NCBI GenBank assembly: GCA_038257155.1
Contig: JBBSJP010000055.1
Coordinates: forward strand, 1-31,190
Direction: 5' to 3'
Origin: JANJTY01 sp038257155
GTDB lineage: Bacteria; Pseudomonadota; Gammaproteobacteria; Xanthomonadales; Xanthomonadaceae
DNA length: 31,190 nt
Under the pieces are notes generated by a model. The model did no database searches, was not told where the DNA came from, and saw only the letters and a program-made list of their open reading frames with translations. The translations under genes were made by a program, and so were the position numbers. Shown here piece after piece: positions 1 to 7,366 of this stretch (its first letter is position 1; the number at the start of each line of letters is the position of its first letter).

Positions 1-50
1 AGCTGATGCAGAATGCGCTCAAGGAACTGGGCGTTACCGAACTGGAATAA
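1..50 (+). CDS. C-terminal end of an unidentified gene
   Basis: An open frame enters from the left edge and ends at a TAA at 48-50. It encodes the last 15 residues, LMQNALKELGVTELE. The tail is too short to name a family. A strong hairpin 36 bp downstream of the stop fits the end of a transcription unit. The gene points toward the convergent thiolase gene. That this is a real gene end rests on the normal codon use and the terminator behind it. Confidence 0.5.
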   Translation, partial: LMQNALKELGVTELE

Positions 51-86
51 ATCGCGTCTGGTGTCTTGGTCAATCCGCGCAATGAA

Positions 87-109
87 AAGGGCAGCCGATG
101 GCTGCCCTT
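87..109. terminator. Bidirectional intrinsic terminator
   Basis: A perfect 10-bp stem (AAGGGCAGCC / GGCTGCCCTT) closes a 3-nt GAT loop. On the plus strand TTCTCGTTT follows the stem; on the minus strand the stem is followed by TTCATT. It lies between two convergent genes (plus-strand gene ending at 50 and thiolase ending at 134), so it probably serves both. Confidence 0.75.
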
Positions 110-133
110 CTCGTTTGCGTTCCGGTGCGCTGC

Positions 134-1336
134 TCAGAGCGCTTCGAAGATGCCCGCAGCGCCCATGCCGGTGCCGATGCACATGGTCACCATGCCGTAC
201 TTCTGCTTGCGGCGCTGCAGGCCGTGCACGATGGTGGCGGTGCGGATCGCGCCGGTAGCGCCAAGTGGGTGACCGAGGGCAATGGCGCCGCCCAGCGGGT
301 TGACCTTGGACGGGTCAAGCTCGCAGGTCTTGATCACCGCCAGGGCCTGCGCAGCGAAGGCTTCGTTGAGCTCGATCCAGTCGAGCTGGTCGCTGGTCAG
401 GCCGGCCTGCTTGAGCACCTTCGGGATCGCGGCGATCGGGCCGATGCCCATCACTTCCGGGCGCACGCCGGCGACCGAGAAACCCACGAAGCGTGCCAGC
501 GGAGTGAGGCCGTAATCCTTGATCGCCTGGGCCGAGGCCAGCATCACCGCGCCGGCACCGTCGGACATCTGCGAGCTGTTGCCGGCCGTGACGCTGCCGC
601 CCATGCGGAACACGGCGCGCAGCTTGGCAAGGCCTTCGATGGTGGTGTCGGCGCGCGGACCTTCATCGTTCTCGACCAGCAGTTCGCGCAGGCGCACGGT
701 GTTGCCGGCCAGGTCGGGCTGGCGCGAGATCACCTGGTAGGGCGAGATCTCGGCGCTGAACTCGCCGGCCGCCTGCGCGGCCATGGCTTTCTGGTGTGAG
801 GCAAAGGCAAAGGCGTCCTGCTCCTCGCGCGACACCTTCCACTCGTCCGCAACTTTCTCAGCGGTGATGCCCATGCCGTAGGCGATCGCGACGTTTTCGT
901 CCTTGGCGAATACCTGCGGACTCATCGCCACCTTGTTGCCCATCATCGGCACCATCGACATCGATTCGGTGCCGCCGGCCAGGACCAGATCGGCTTCGCC
1001 CAGACGGATGCGGTCGGCCGCCATGGCCACAGCCTGCAAACCGGAAGAGCAGAAGCGGTTGATGGTCTGCGCGGCGATGGTATTGGGCAGGCCGGCCAGC
1101 AACAGGCCGATGCGCGCCACGTTCATGCCTTGCTCGCCCTCGGGCATGGCGCAGCCGATGATGCAGTCGTCGATGCGCGAGGTATCGATGCCCGGCGTCT
1201 GCGCCACCACGCTGCGCAGCACATGCGCCAGCATTTCATCGGGACGGGTATTGCGAAAGACACCACGCGGCGCCTTGCCGACCGGCGTGCGGGTGGTGGC
1301 GACGATGTATGCCTCTTCGATTTGACGGTTGGACAT
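134..1336 (-). CDS. fadA: Acetyl-CoA C-acyltransferase (3-ketoacyl-CoA thiolase)
   Basis: The enzyme cleaves 3-ketoacyl-CoA with CoA to give acetyl-CoA and a shortened acyl-CoA, the last step of each beta-oxidation turn. The 400-residue length is usual for thiolases. The nucleophile is C96 in NRFCSSGLQA, the conserved NEAF is at 324-327, the catalytic histidine is H356 in GGAIALGHPLGATG, and the second catalytic cysteine is C386 in MCIGTGMG. AAGGA lies about 9 nt before the ATG at 1336. It is the third gene of the minus-strand unit TetR-fadN-fadA, 212 bp behind fadN; that gap is filled with heptamer repeats. It likely partners with the FadN-like protein. A biosynthetic acetyl-CoA acetyltransferase is the alternative, less likely given the neighbour. 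Confidence 0.93.
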   Translation of the reverse strand: MSNRQIEEAYIVATTRTPVGKAPRGVFRNTRPDEMLAHVLRSVVAQTPGIDTSRIDDCIIGCAMPEGEQGMNVARIGLLLAGLPNTIAAQTINRFCSSGLQAVAMAADRIRLGEADLVLAGGTESMSMVPMMGNKVAMSPQVFAKDENVAIAYGMGITAEKVADEWKVSREEQDAFAFASHQKAMAAQAAGEFSAEISPYQVISRQPDLAGNTVRLRELLVENDEGPRADTTIEGLAKLRAVFRMGGSVTAGNSSQMSDGAGAVMLASAQAIKDYGLTPLARFVGFSVAGVRPEVMGIGPIAAIPKVLKQAGLTSDQLDWIELNEAFAAQALAVIKTCELDPSKVNPLGGAIALGHPLGATGAIRTATIVHGLQRRKQKYGMVTMCIGTGMGAAGIFEAL

Positions 1337-1371
1337 TGTTTGGGTCCTTGGGGTGTTAAGTCTTGATAAGC

Positions 1372-1526
1372 GGGAACGGGGAACGGGGAACGGGGTGGAA
1401 GGAAGAAGCGGGAACAGGGAACAGGGAACAGGGAACAGGGAGGCAAGAGCACGAAGGATCGAGTCGTTGGGGATGTGCGCTTTGCTGTTTCCCCGTTACC
1501 CGTTCCCCGTTCCCTGTTCCCCGTCT
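1372..1526. repeat. Heptamer repeat arrays in inverted orientation
   Basis: Three tandem copies of GGGAACG (1372-1392) and four copies of GGGAACA (1410-1437, plus a partial copy) are followed by an opposed array of CCCGTTA/CCCGTTC/CCTGTTC units (1492-1526). The two arms are complementary and could fold into a long imperfect stem with a loop of about 50 nt. The block fills the fadN-fadA gap inside one operon. Related 7-bp-period arrays occur at 11664-11726 and 13736-13763. Confidence 0.8.
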
Positions 1527-1548
1527 TCTTATCGCCGTTCCCGCTCTA

Positions 1549-3924
1549 TCAGTTCCTCAACGGTTTGCCCGTCTTCAACATGTGACCAATGCGCTCCTGC
1601 GTCTTGGGCATCTGCGCCAGGGCGACGAAGTGCTCGCGCTCCAGGCGCAGCAGCCATTCCTCATCAACCAGGGCGCCGCGATCGACTTCGCCGCCGCATA
1701 GGCAGGTCGCGATGCGGGTGGCGATCTCCATGTCGTGCGGCGAGATCATGCGGCCCTCCAGCATGTTGACCAGCATCATCTTGAAGGTGGCGATGCCGAC
1801 ATCGCCGGCGACTGGAATGGCGCGGGCGGGCAGGGGCGGGCGGTAGCCGCTCTCGGCCAGCGCGCGGGCATGGGCCTTGGCGACATGCAGCAGCTCGTGC
1901 GCGTGGAACACGACGACATCATTCTCGCGGGCCAGCTTGAGCTCCTTGGCTTCCATTGCGGAAGCCGAGACCTTGCCCATCGCAACGGCTTCGAAGTAGG
2001 GCTTGAGCTGGGCGAACACATCGCCGCCTGTGCCGGCTGCCGCCGCCGCGCGCACCGCGATTTCCTTCAGTCCACCACCGGCCGGTAGCAGGCCGACGCC
2101 CGCCTCGACCAGGCCGATGTAGCTCTCCAGCGCCAGCACGGTGCGCGTGGCATGCATCTGGAACTCGCAGCCGCCGCCCAGGGCCAGGCCGCGTACCGCA
2201 GCGACCACGGGCACCAGCGAATACTTGATGCGCTGGCTGGTGGCCTGGAAGTTGGCCACCATGGATTCGAATTCGGCGAGCTTGCCGGCCTGCAGCGCGC
2301 CCAGTGCACCGGCAAGATCGGCACCGGCCGAGAACGGCTCCTTCGGCTGCCAGATCACCAGGCCAGCGAAGTCGCGCTCGGCGCAGCCGATGGCTTCCTG
2401 CAGGCCGTCGAGCACGGCGTCGGAGACGGTGTGCATCTTGGTCTTGAAGCCGACCACGGCGATGTCGTCGCCCGAGTCGGCCCACATGCGCACGCCATCA
2501 TTCTCGAAGATGGTGTTGCCGTTGGCATAGCGTTCGCCCAGCACCGGATCGGGAAAGCGCTGACGCTTGTACACGGCCAGATCGGAGCGCGGCTGCAATG
2601 CGTTGAGTGCCGGGTTGAAGCTGCCCTCGGCCGCGTGCACGCCTTCGCGCCCATCGGTGGCCCAGGCGGGTAGGGCGGCGCTGCCCATGGTCTTGCCGGC
2701 AGCGATGTCTTCATTGATCCAGGTGGCAACCTGCTGCCAGCCGGCGGCCTGCCAGGTCTCGAACGGACCGAGATTCCAGCCGTAGCCCCAGCGAATGGCC
2801 AGATCCACATCGCGCGCAGTGTCGGCGATGTCGGCGAGGTGGAACGCGCTGTAGTGGAACAAGTCACGGAAGCAGGCCCAGAGGAACTGCGCCTGCTTGT
2901 GCTCGCTGGCGCGCAGGCGGGCGAACTTCTCGGCCGGGTTCTTCAGCTTGAGGATCTCGACGACTTCGGGCGCAACGTCGCCGGCGCTGGGACGATAGTC
3001 CTGTTTCGCCAGATCAACGACGAGGATGTCCTTGCCGCGCTTGGTGAACACGCCGGCGCCAGTCTTTTGGCCCAACGCGCCCTTGCCGATCAATGCAGCG
3101 AGCCACTCGGGTGCCTTGAAGTACGTGTGCCACGGATCTTCCGGCAGGGTGTCGGCCATGGTCTTGATGACGTGCGCCATGGTGTCCAGGCCAACCACGT
3201 CGGCGGTGCGATAGGTGGCCGACTTGGGCCGCCCGATCAACGGGCCGGTCAGCGCGTCGACTTCATCGAAGCCCAGGCCAAAGGCAGCGGTGTGATGCAT
3301 CGCCGACAGCATCGAGAACACACCGATGCGGTTGCCGATGAAGTTCGGTGTGTCCTTGGCGTAGACCACGCCCTTGCCGAGCGTCGTGGTCAGAAAGGTT
3401 TCCAGGCCTTCGAGCACGGCCTTGTCGGTGCCACGGCAGGGAATCAGCTCGGCCAGATGCATGTAGCGCGGCGGGTTGAAGAAGTGCACGCCGCAGAAGC
3501 GCGGCTTGACGACTTCCGGCAGCGCATCGGCCATTGCATTGATCGACAGGCCGGAGGTGTTGGAGGCCACCACCGCATGCGCCGGGATGTGCGGCGTGAT
3601 CTTCTTGTACAGGTCCAGCTTCCAGTCCATGCGCTCGGCGATGGCTTCGATGATCAGGTCGCAGCCTTCCAGCAGGGCGAGGTGCTGATCGTAGTTCGCC
3701 GCGGTGATGCTGCCGGCCAACGACTTGCTGGCGAAAGGCGCAGGCGAGAGCTTGCCGAGGTTGGCGATGGCCTTGTCGACGATGCCATTCGGATTGCCTT
3801 CCTTGGCCGGCAGGTCGAACAGCACGGTATCGACACCGGCATTGGTCAGGTGCGCGGCGATCTGCGCCCCCATGACGCCGGCGCCGAGTACGGCCACCTT
3901 GCGGATCAGCAACTTGTTGGTCAT
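1549..3924 (-). CDS. fadN: 3-hydroxyacyl-CoA dehydrogenase / enoyl-CoA hydratase, FadN type
   Basis: This bifunctional beta-oxidation enzyme hydrates enoyl-CoA and oxidises 3-hydroxyacyl-CoA with NAD+. The dehydrogenase comes first: the NAD-binding motif GAGVMG is at 14-19, SNTS at 121-124, and the catalytic histidine is H147 in GVHFFNPP. The enoyl-CoA hydratase domain follows, roughly 480-680, with the likely catalytic glutamates E587 (GGGCEF) and E607 (GLVEAG). This order, and the 791-residue length, match Bacillus FadN and not E. coli FadB/FadJ, where the hydratase is N-terminal. The ATG at 3924 was chosen because AAGGA lies 8 nt before it and the Rossmann strand begins right after; the frame stays open 44 codons further upstream, but these lack homologous features. 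It lies 85 bp behind the TetR gene and upstream of fadA in the same operon. Confidence 0.9.
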   Translation of the reverse strand: MTNKLLIRKVAVLGAGVMGAQIAAHLTNAGVDTVLFDLPAKEGNPNGIVDKAIANLGKLSPAPFASKSLAGSITAANYDQHLALLEGCDLIIEAIAERMDWKLDLYKKITPHIPAHAVVASNTSGLSINAMADALPEVVKPRFCGVHFFNPPRYMHLAELIPCRGTDKAVLEGLETFLTTTLGKGVVYAKDTPNFIGNRIGVFSMLSAMHHTAAFGLGFDEVDALTGPLIGRPKSATYRTADVVGLDTMAHVIKTMADTLPEDPWHTYFKAPEWLAALIGKGALGQKTGAGVFTKRGKDILVVDLAKQDYRPSAGDVAPEVVEILKLKNPAEKFARLRASEHKQAQFLWACFRDLFHYSAFHLADIADTARDVDLAIRWGYGWNLGPFETWQAAGWQQVATWINEDIAAGKTMGSAALPAWATDGREGVHAAEGSFNPALNALQPRSDLAVYKRQRFPDPVLGERYANGNTIFENDGVRMWADSGDDIAVVGFKTKMHTVSDAVLDGLQEAIGCAERDFAGLVIWQPKEPFSAGADLAGALGALQAGKLAEFESMVANFQATSQRIKYSLVPVVAAVRGLALGGGCEFQMHATRTVLALESYIGLVEAGVGLLPAGGGLKEIAVRAAAAAGTGGDVFAQLKPYFEAVAMGKVSASAMEAKELKLARENDVVVFHAHELLHVAKAHARALAESGYRPPLPARAIPVAGDVGIATFKMMLVNMLEGRMISPHDMEIATRIATCLCGGEVDRGALVDEEWLLRLEREHFVALAQMPKTQERIGHMLKTGKPLRN

Positions 3925-4009
3925 CGCGTGGGTCCTTGTAATGAAGTCTGGAAACAGAAAGTGAAGCGACAGGATCGAGCAATTGCCCGGGCGCAAGGGA
4001 TTGCGTGGA

Positions 4010-4642
4010 TCAACCTGATGAGGGGCCGGCGCGCAATCCCGCAGCGGCAAAACCAATCAGTTCACGCGAGGCGCGCGCGCAGTGCTCGGCTTCGCTAACG
4101 GAAGGCGGACGCTTGATCAGGCCAAAGTCCGCCATGGCATAGGTAAGCGCACCGGCGACGAAATCCAGTCGCCAGTAGAGCTGCTCCTTGCTCAAGGTGG
4201 GCAGTTCGGCGGCCAGCGCCTTGGAAAACTCGCGCAGCACGTGGCCATAGTTGTCGGAGAGGAACTTGCGCAGGCCGTCATTCTTCTCGGCGTAGGCGCG
4301 AGCCAGCACGCGCACGAAGGCCGATCCGCCGCCCTGGCGGTCGAGGGTCAGCGCCATGGCGGGTGCAATGAACGCAGACAGTATTCCGTCAAGCCGCGTC
4401 TCACCATCGGGAACGGCGCGCAAGGCCTTGATGCGGTCAGCACTGAGCTGGTCAAGCCGACGGCGGAAAACCTCATTGATCAGATTTTCCTTGGAGCCGA
4501 AGTGGTAGTTGACCGCGGCGATGTTCACGTCAGCCTGGCTGGTCACCTGGCGCAGCGAGGTGCCGGCAAAGCCGTGCATAGCGAAGAGATCTTCAGCGGC
4601 CGAAATGATTCGGTCCTTGGTGGAAAAATGCGCAGTACTCAA
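4010..4642 (-). CDS. TetR-family regulator, PsrA-like (probable fatty-acid-responsive repressor)
   Basis: A 210-residue TetR protein. The N-terminal helix-turn-helix lies at about 28-47 (TSLRQVTSQADV then NIAAVNYHFGSKENL), the classic TetR signature. The C-terminal part is alpha-helical and would bind the ligand. The start is TTG at 4642: AGGAG sits 6 nt before it, and the next in-frame ATG would cut into the HTH. It is the first gene of the operon with fadN and fadA. A palindrome of the PsrA type overlaps its predicted -10 and start site, so autorepression relieved by acyl-CoA or fatty acid is the natural model. The TetR identity is clear; the PsrA-like function is inferred from the operon and the operator. 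Confidence 0.85.
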   Translation of the reverse strand: MSTAHFSTKDRIISAAEDLFAMHGFAGTSLRQVTSQADVNIAAVNYHFGSKENLINEVFRRRLDQLSADRIKALRAVPDGETRLDGILSAFIAPAMALTLDRQGGGSAFVRVLARAYAEKNDGLRKFLSDNYGHVLREFSKALAAELPTLSKEQLYWRLDFVAGALTYAMADFGLIKRPPSVSEAEHCARASRELIGFAAAGLRAGPSSG

Positions 4643-4663
4643 AGGGTCTCCTGCTGGCCTGAT

Positions 4664-4681
4664 TCAAACGACCGTTTAAAT
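4664..4681. promoter_or_regulatory. PsrA-like operator palindrome
   Basis: The core AAACGACCGTTT (4666-4677) is symmetric in 10 of 12 positions, with arms AAACG/CGTTT. It fits the published PsrA-type pattern (G/C)AAAC-N(2-4)-GTTT(G/C) except at the last base. It lies 22 bp upstream of the TTG start of the TetR gene and touches the predicted -10 hexamer, a position suited to repression. Confidence 0.65.
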
Positions 4682-4688
4682 CGTATCA
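4680..4688 (-). promoter_or_regulatory. Candidate extended -10 of the tetR-fadN-fadA operon
   Basis: Read on the minus strand the sequence is TGATACGAT, an extended -10 (TG-N-TACGAT). No convincing -35 is visible, which is allowed for extended -10 promoters. The predicted start about 7 nt downstream falls inside the palindrome at 4664-4681. Confidence 0.4.
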
Positions 4689-4886
4689 GAAGCACTTAGA
4701 GTGGCGGCTCTGTTGGTGCAGCGCAACACAAACGTTGTGGGGCGACAGCACGAATGCGTAGTTGCGGCACATGCGTTAGACTATTTGTCGCTTTTTTCCC
4801 TAAGCTCCCGATCCGGCATGGAATTCTTCCAGACGCCCGTGTTGGGTGCTCACCTCAACCTTTTAATGAAGACACTGGAGCATTGC

Positions 4887-5312
4887 ATGGCGCTGGAGCG
4901 CACCATTTCGATCATCAAGCCCGACGCAGTCGCCAAGAACGTCATCGGCGAAATCTATGCGCGGTTCGAGAAGGCTGGCCTCAAGATCGTTGCCGCAAAA
5001 ATGAAGCACCTGTCGCGCAAGGAAGCCGAAGGCTTTTATGCGGTGCACCGCGAGCGTCCGTTTTTCAACGCGCTTGTCGAGTTCATGATCTCCGGCCCGG
5101 TGATGATCCAGGTGCTGGAAGGCGACAACGCCGTGACTGCCAACCGCGATCTCATGGGTGCCACGAATCCGAAGGATGCCGCGCCAGGCACGATCCGCGC
5201 CGACTTCGCCCACAGCATCGATGCCAATGCCGTGCATGGCTCGGACAGCGCAGAGAACGCCGCGATTGAAACGGCTTACTTCTTCAGCGCAACCGAACTT
5301 TGCCCGCGTTGA
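4887..5312 (+). CDS. ndk: Nucleoside diphosphate kinase
   Basis: The enzyme transfers the gamma-phosphate from ATP to (d)NDPs through a phosphohistidine and balances NTP pools in the cytoplasm. The 141-residue length is standard. The N-terminus ERTISIIKPDAV is typical, and the phosphorylated histidine is H117 in AVHGSDS, the same number as in E. coli. The ATG at 4887 follows CTGGAG by 6 nt; the frame is open further upstream (from 4701) but that part has no family features. It opens the plus-strand run ndk-rlmN-pilF-rodZ-yfgM-bamB-der and is divergent from the TetR operon. Confidence 0.97.
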   Translation: MALERTISIIKPDAVAKNVIGEIYARFEKAGLKIVAAKMKHLSRKEAEGFYAVHRERPFFNALVEFMISGPVMIQVLEGDNAVTANRDLMGATNPKDAAPGTIRADFAHSIDANAVHGSDSAENAAIETAYFFSATELCPR

Positions 5313-5363
5313 TACGGCAAGCGCAAAGGCTTTCGAGAATGACCACACTCCGCTTCGTAGTGA

Positions 5364-5425
5364 CCCTCACCCCACCATCGGCTCCGCCGACGGTCCCCCC
5401 CTCTCCCGCCAGGCGGGCGAGGGAC
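5364..5425. repeat. REP-like CCCTCACCCC...CTCTCCCGCC palindromic repeat
   Basis: The segment starts CCCTCACCCCACC, has a GGCTCCGCCGACGG stretch, and ends in an imperfect hairpin CCTCTCCCGCC-AG-GCGGGCGAGGG (about 5402-5425). Short repeats with CCCTCACCCC and CTCTCCCGC...GCGGGAGAG are scattered in many proteobacterial genomes. It fills the ndk-rlmN gap and ends about 35 bp before the rlmN start. Confidence 0.5.
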
Positions 5426-5460
5426 GTAGGTGTCGCTGCGCGACGGTTCTGGATGCCCAA

Positions 5461-6609
5461 GTGACCGAGGCCGCTGCCAGGATCAATCTGTTCGACCTCG
5501 ATCGCACGGGGCTGGAACGCTTCTTCGCCGAAACCCTCGGCGAGAAGCGCTTCCGCGCCCACCAGGTGATGAAGTGGATCTATCACCAGCATGTCACCGA
5601 CTTCGGCCAGATGACCGACGTCGGCAAGGCTTTGCGTAGCAAGCTTGAAGCGCATGCCGAGATCAGCCCGCCGAACCTGTTGTTCGACAAGGCTTCCACC
5701 GATGGCACGCACAAGTGGCTGCTTGGCATGGATGCCGGCAATGCCATCGAGGCGGTGTTCATTCCCGACAAGGGCCGCGGCACACTCTGCGTATCGAGCC
5801 AGGTCGGCTGCGGCCTGAACTGCCAGTTCTGCTCCACCGCTACCCAGGGATTCAACCGTAATCTTTCCACTGCCGAGATCATCGGCCAGGTCTGGATCGC
5901 CTCGAAGCATCTTGGCAACAAGACCCACCTCAATCGCAAGCTCACCAATGTGGTGATGATGGGCATGGGCGAGCCGCTGCTGAACTTCGATAACGTCGTG
6001 CCGGCCATGAGCCTGATGCGCGATGACCTGGGCTTTGGCCTGGCCAACAAGCGCGTGACACTCTCGACTGCTGGCCTCGTGCCAATGATCGATCGGCTCG
6101 CGACGGAGAGCGACGTGGCGCTGGCGGTGTCCTTGCATGCACCGAATGACGAGCTGCGTACCAGCCTGGTTCCGCTCAACAAGAAATACCCGATCGAGCA
6201 GCTGCTGGCGTCGTGCGTGCGCTATCTCTCGCATCGCAAGAAGGGCGAATCGATCACTTTCGAATACACCCTGATGAAGGGTGTCAACGACAGTGCCGAG
6301 ATCGCCCGCCAGCTGGCGCGCCTGATCCGGCAGTTCTGCAACCAGGCGCAGTATGCCGACGCCGCCAAGGTCAACCTGATTCCATTCAACCCCTTCACTG
6401 GCACGCGTTTCGAGCGCAGCGACGACGAAACCATCCGTGCCTTCCAGAAAATCCTGCTCGATGCCAACGTGCTGACCATGGTGCGTCGTACCCGTGGCGA
6501 CGACATCGATGCGGCGTGTGGCCAACTCAAGGGACAAGTCATGGATCGCACTCGTCGTCAGGCAGAGTTCCGCAAACGCATCGAAGAGGGTGTTTCCAAT
6601 GCGGCATGA
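5461..6609 (+). CDS. rlmN: Dual-specificity 23S rRNA/tRNA adenine-C2 methyltransferase
   Basis: This radical-SAM enzyme methylates C2 of A2503 in 23S rRNA and A37 in some tRNAs. The radical-SAM cysteines are C117, C121 and C124 in GCGLNCQFC. C110 in TLCVSSQ and the methyl-carrier C353 in GDDIDAACGQL correspond to E. coli C118 and C355. At 382 residues it has the usual length. The GTG at 5461 is the only credible start: the frame is open upstream but passes through the REP-like repeat, and the next upstream ATG lies inside the ndk coding region. The ribosome binding site is weak (CTGGA), so the start is less sure than the identity. The stop overlaps the pilF start by 11 bp. Confidence 0.94.
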   Translation: MTEAAARINLFDLDRTGLERFFAETLGEKRFRAHQVMKWIYHQHVTDFGQMTDVGKALRSKLEAHAEISPPNLLFDKASTDGTHKWLLGMDAGNAIEAVFIPDKGRGTLCVSSQVGCGLNCQFCSTATQGFNRNLSTAEIIGQVWIASKHLGNKTHLNRKLTNVVMMGMGEPLLNFDNVVPAMSLMRDDLGFGLANKRVTLSTAGLVPMIDRLATESDVALAVSLHAPNDELRTSLVPLNKKYPIEQLLASCVRYLSHRKKGESITFEYTLMKGVNDSAEIARQLARLIRQFCNQAQYADAAKVNLIPFNPFTGTRFERSDDETIRAFQKILLDANVLTMVRRTRGDDIDAACGQLKGQVMDRTRRQAEFRKRIEEGVSNAA

Positions 6610-7366
6610 GCGAGTTCTCGCCGCACTTCTTGCCTGCGTGCTGGCGGGTTGTGTCAGTTCGACCGGCTCGCGCCCGGCCAAGCAAGGTTCTGCGTCCAAG
6701 GCCAGCGCGGCCCAGCTGCAGGTTCAGCTCGGCCAGGGATACATGGAGCAGGGCGAATTCGAAATCGCGCTCGAGAAGCTCAACCGCGCGATCGAGCTCG
6801 ATCCGAGTTCGGCCGACGCCCATACCGTCATTGCCGTGCTCTACGAGCAGATCGGCAGGCCAGAACGCGCAGAGACCCACTATCAGCGTTCGCTGCAGCT
6901 CAAGCCGGAGTCCGGTCTGATGCTGAACAATTTTGGCGCATTCCTGTGCCGCACCGGTCGCCACGTGGAGTCCATCGAGCACTTCCGCAAGGCGCTCGAA
7001 GATCCTTTCTATCGAACCCCCGAAGCCGCCCTGGCCAATGCCGGCAGCTGCGCGCGCAAGGCGGGGATGCTGCCCGAGGCCGAAAACTATTATCGCGAAG
7101 CCCTCGCTCGCAAGCCGCGTGACGCCAGTGTGCTGCTGGATATGGCGGACATGATGTTCCAGAGCGGTAACTTCATGAGTGCGCGAGCCTTCATGCAGCG
7201 CTATCAGGCTCTCGGGTCCAGTAGCGCCGAAGCGCTGGGACTTGCGGTGCGAATCGAGCGCGCGCTGGGTGACAAGCCGGCGGCCGCCGATTACCTCGAA
7301 AAGCTGCGAAGCAGTTACCCGGACTCCAGCTTGCTGCCTGAACTGCAGGCCCAGGACCAGACATGA
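6599..7366 (+). CDS. pilF: Type IV pilus biogenesis/stability lipoprotein (pilotin)
   Basis: A 255-residue outer-membrane lipoprotein also called PilW. The signal peptide ends in the lipobox LAGC, with C18 as the lipidated residue. The mature part is made of TPR repeats (for example YMEQGEFEIALEKLNRAIELDP, then HYQRSLQLKP and YYREALARKP). In the family it pilots PilQ secretin assembly. The ATG at 6599 lies inside the 3' end of rlmN (11-bp overlap), and GAGGG lies about 8 nt before it. The stop overlaps the next start as ATGA. The position between rlmN and rodZ is conserved in gammaproteobacteria. Confidence 0.92.
   Translation: MRHERVLAALLACVLAGCVSSTGSRPAKQGSASKASAAQLQVQLGQGYMEQGEFEIALEKLNRAIELDPSSADAHTVIAVLYEQIGRPERAETHYQRSLQLKPESGLMLNNFGAFLCRTGRHVESIEHFRKALEDPFYRTPEAALANAGSCARKAGMLPEAENYYREALARKPRDASVLLDMADMMFQSGNFMSARAFMQRYQALGSSSAEALGLAVRIERALGDKPAAADYLEKLRSSYPDSSLLPELQAQDQT

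Noticed and set aside
2839..4098. Plus-strand open frame of 419 codons opposite fadN
   Set aside because: It is antisense to a well-conserved enzyme, has no recognisable domain, and no ribosome binding site or promoter was found.
4722..4740. CACAAACGTTGTG as a second operator upstream of ndk
   Set aside because: Only the 6-bp core AACGTT is symmetric; the arms are offset by one base and no matching copy occurs near other genes.
4701..4886. Longer Ndk N-terminus
   Set aside because: The protein family starts at MALERTISIIKPD, and the ATG at 4887 has its own ribosome binding site.
5284..6699. Minus-strand open frame of 471 codons opposite rlmN
   Set aside because: It is a shadow of rlmN; its end runs into the REP-like repeat and no family features are present.
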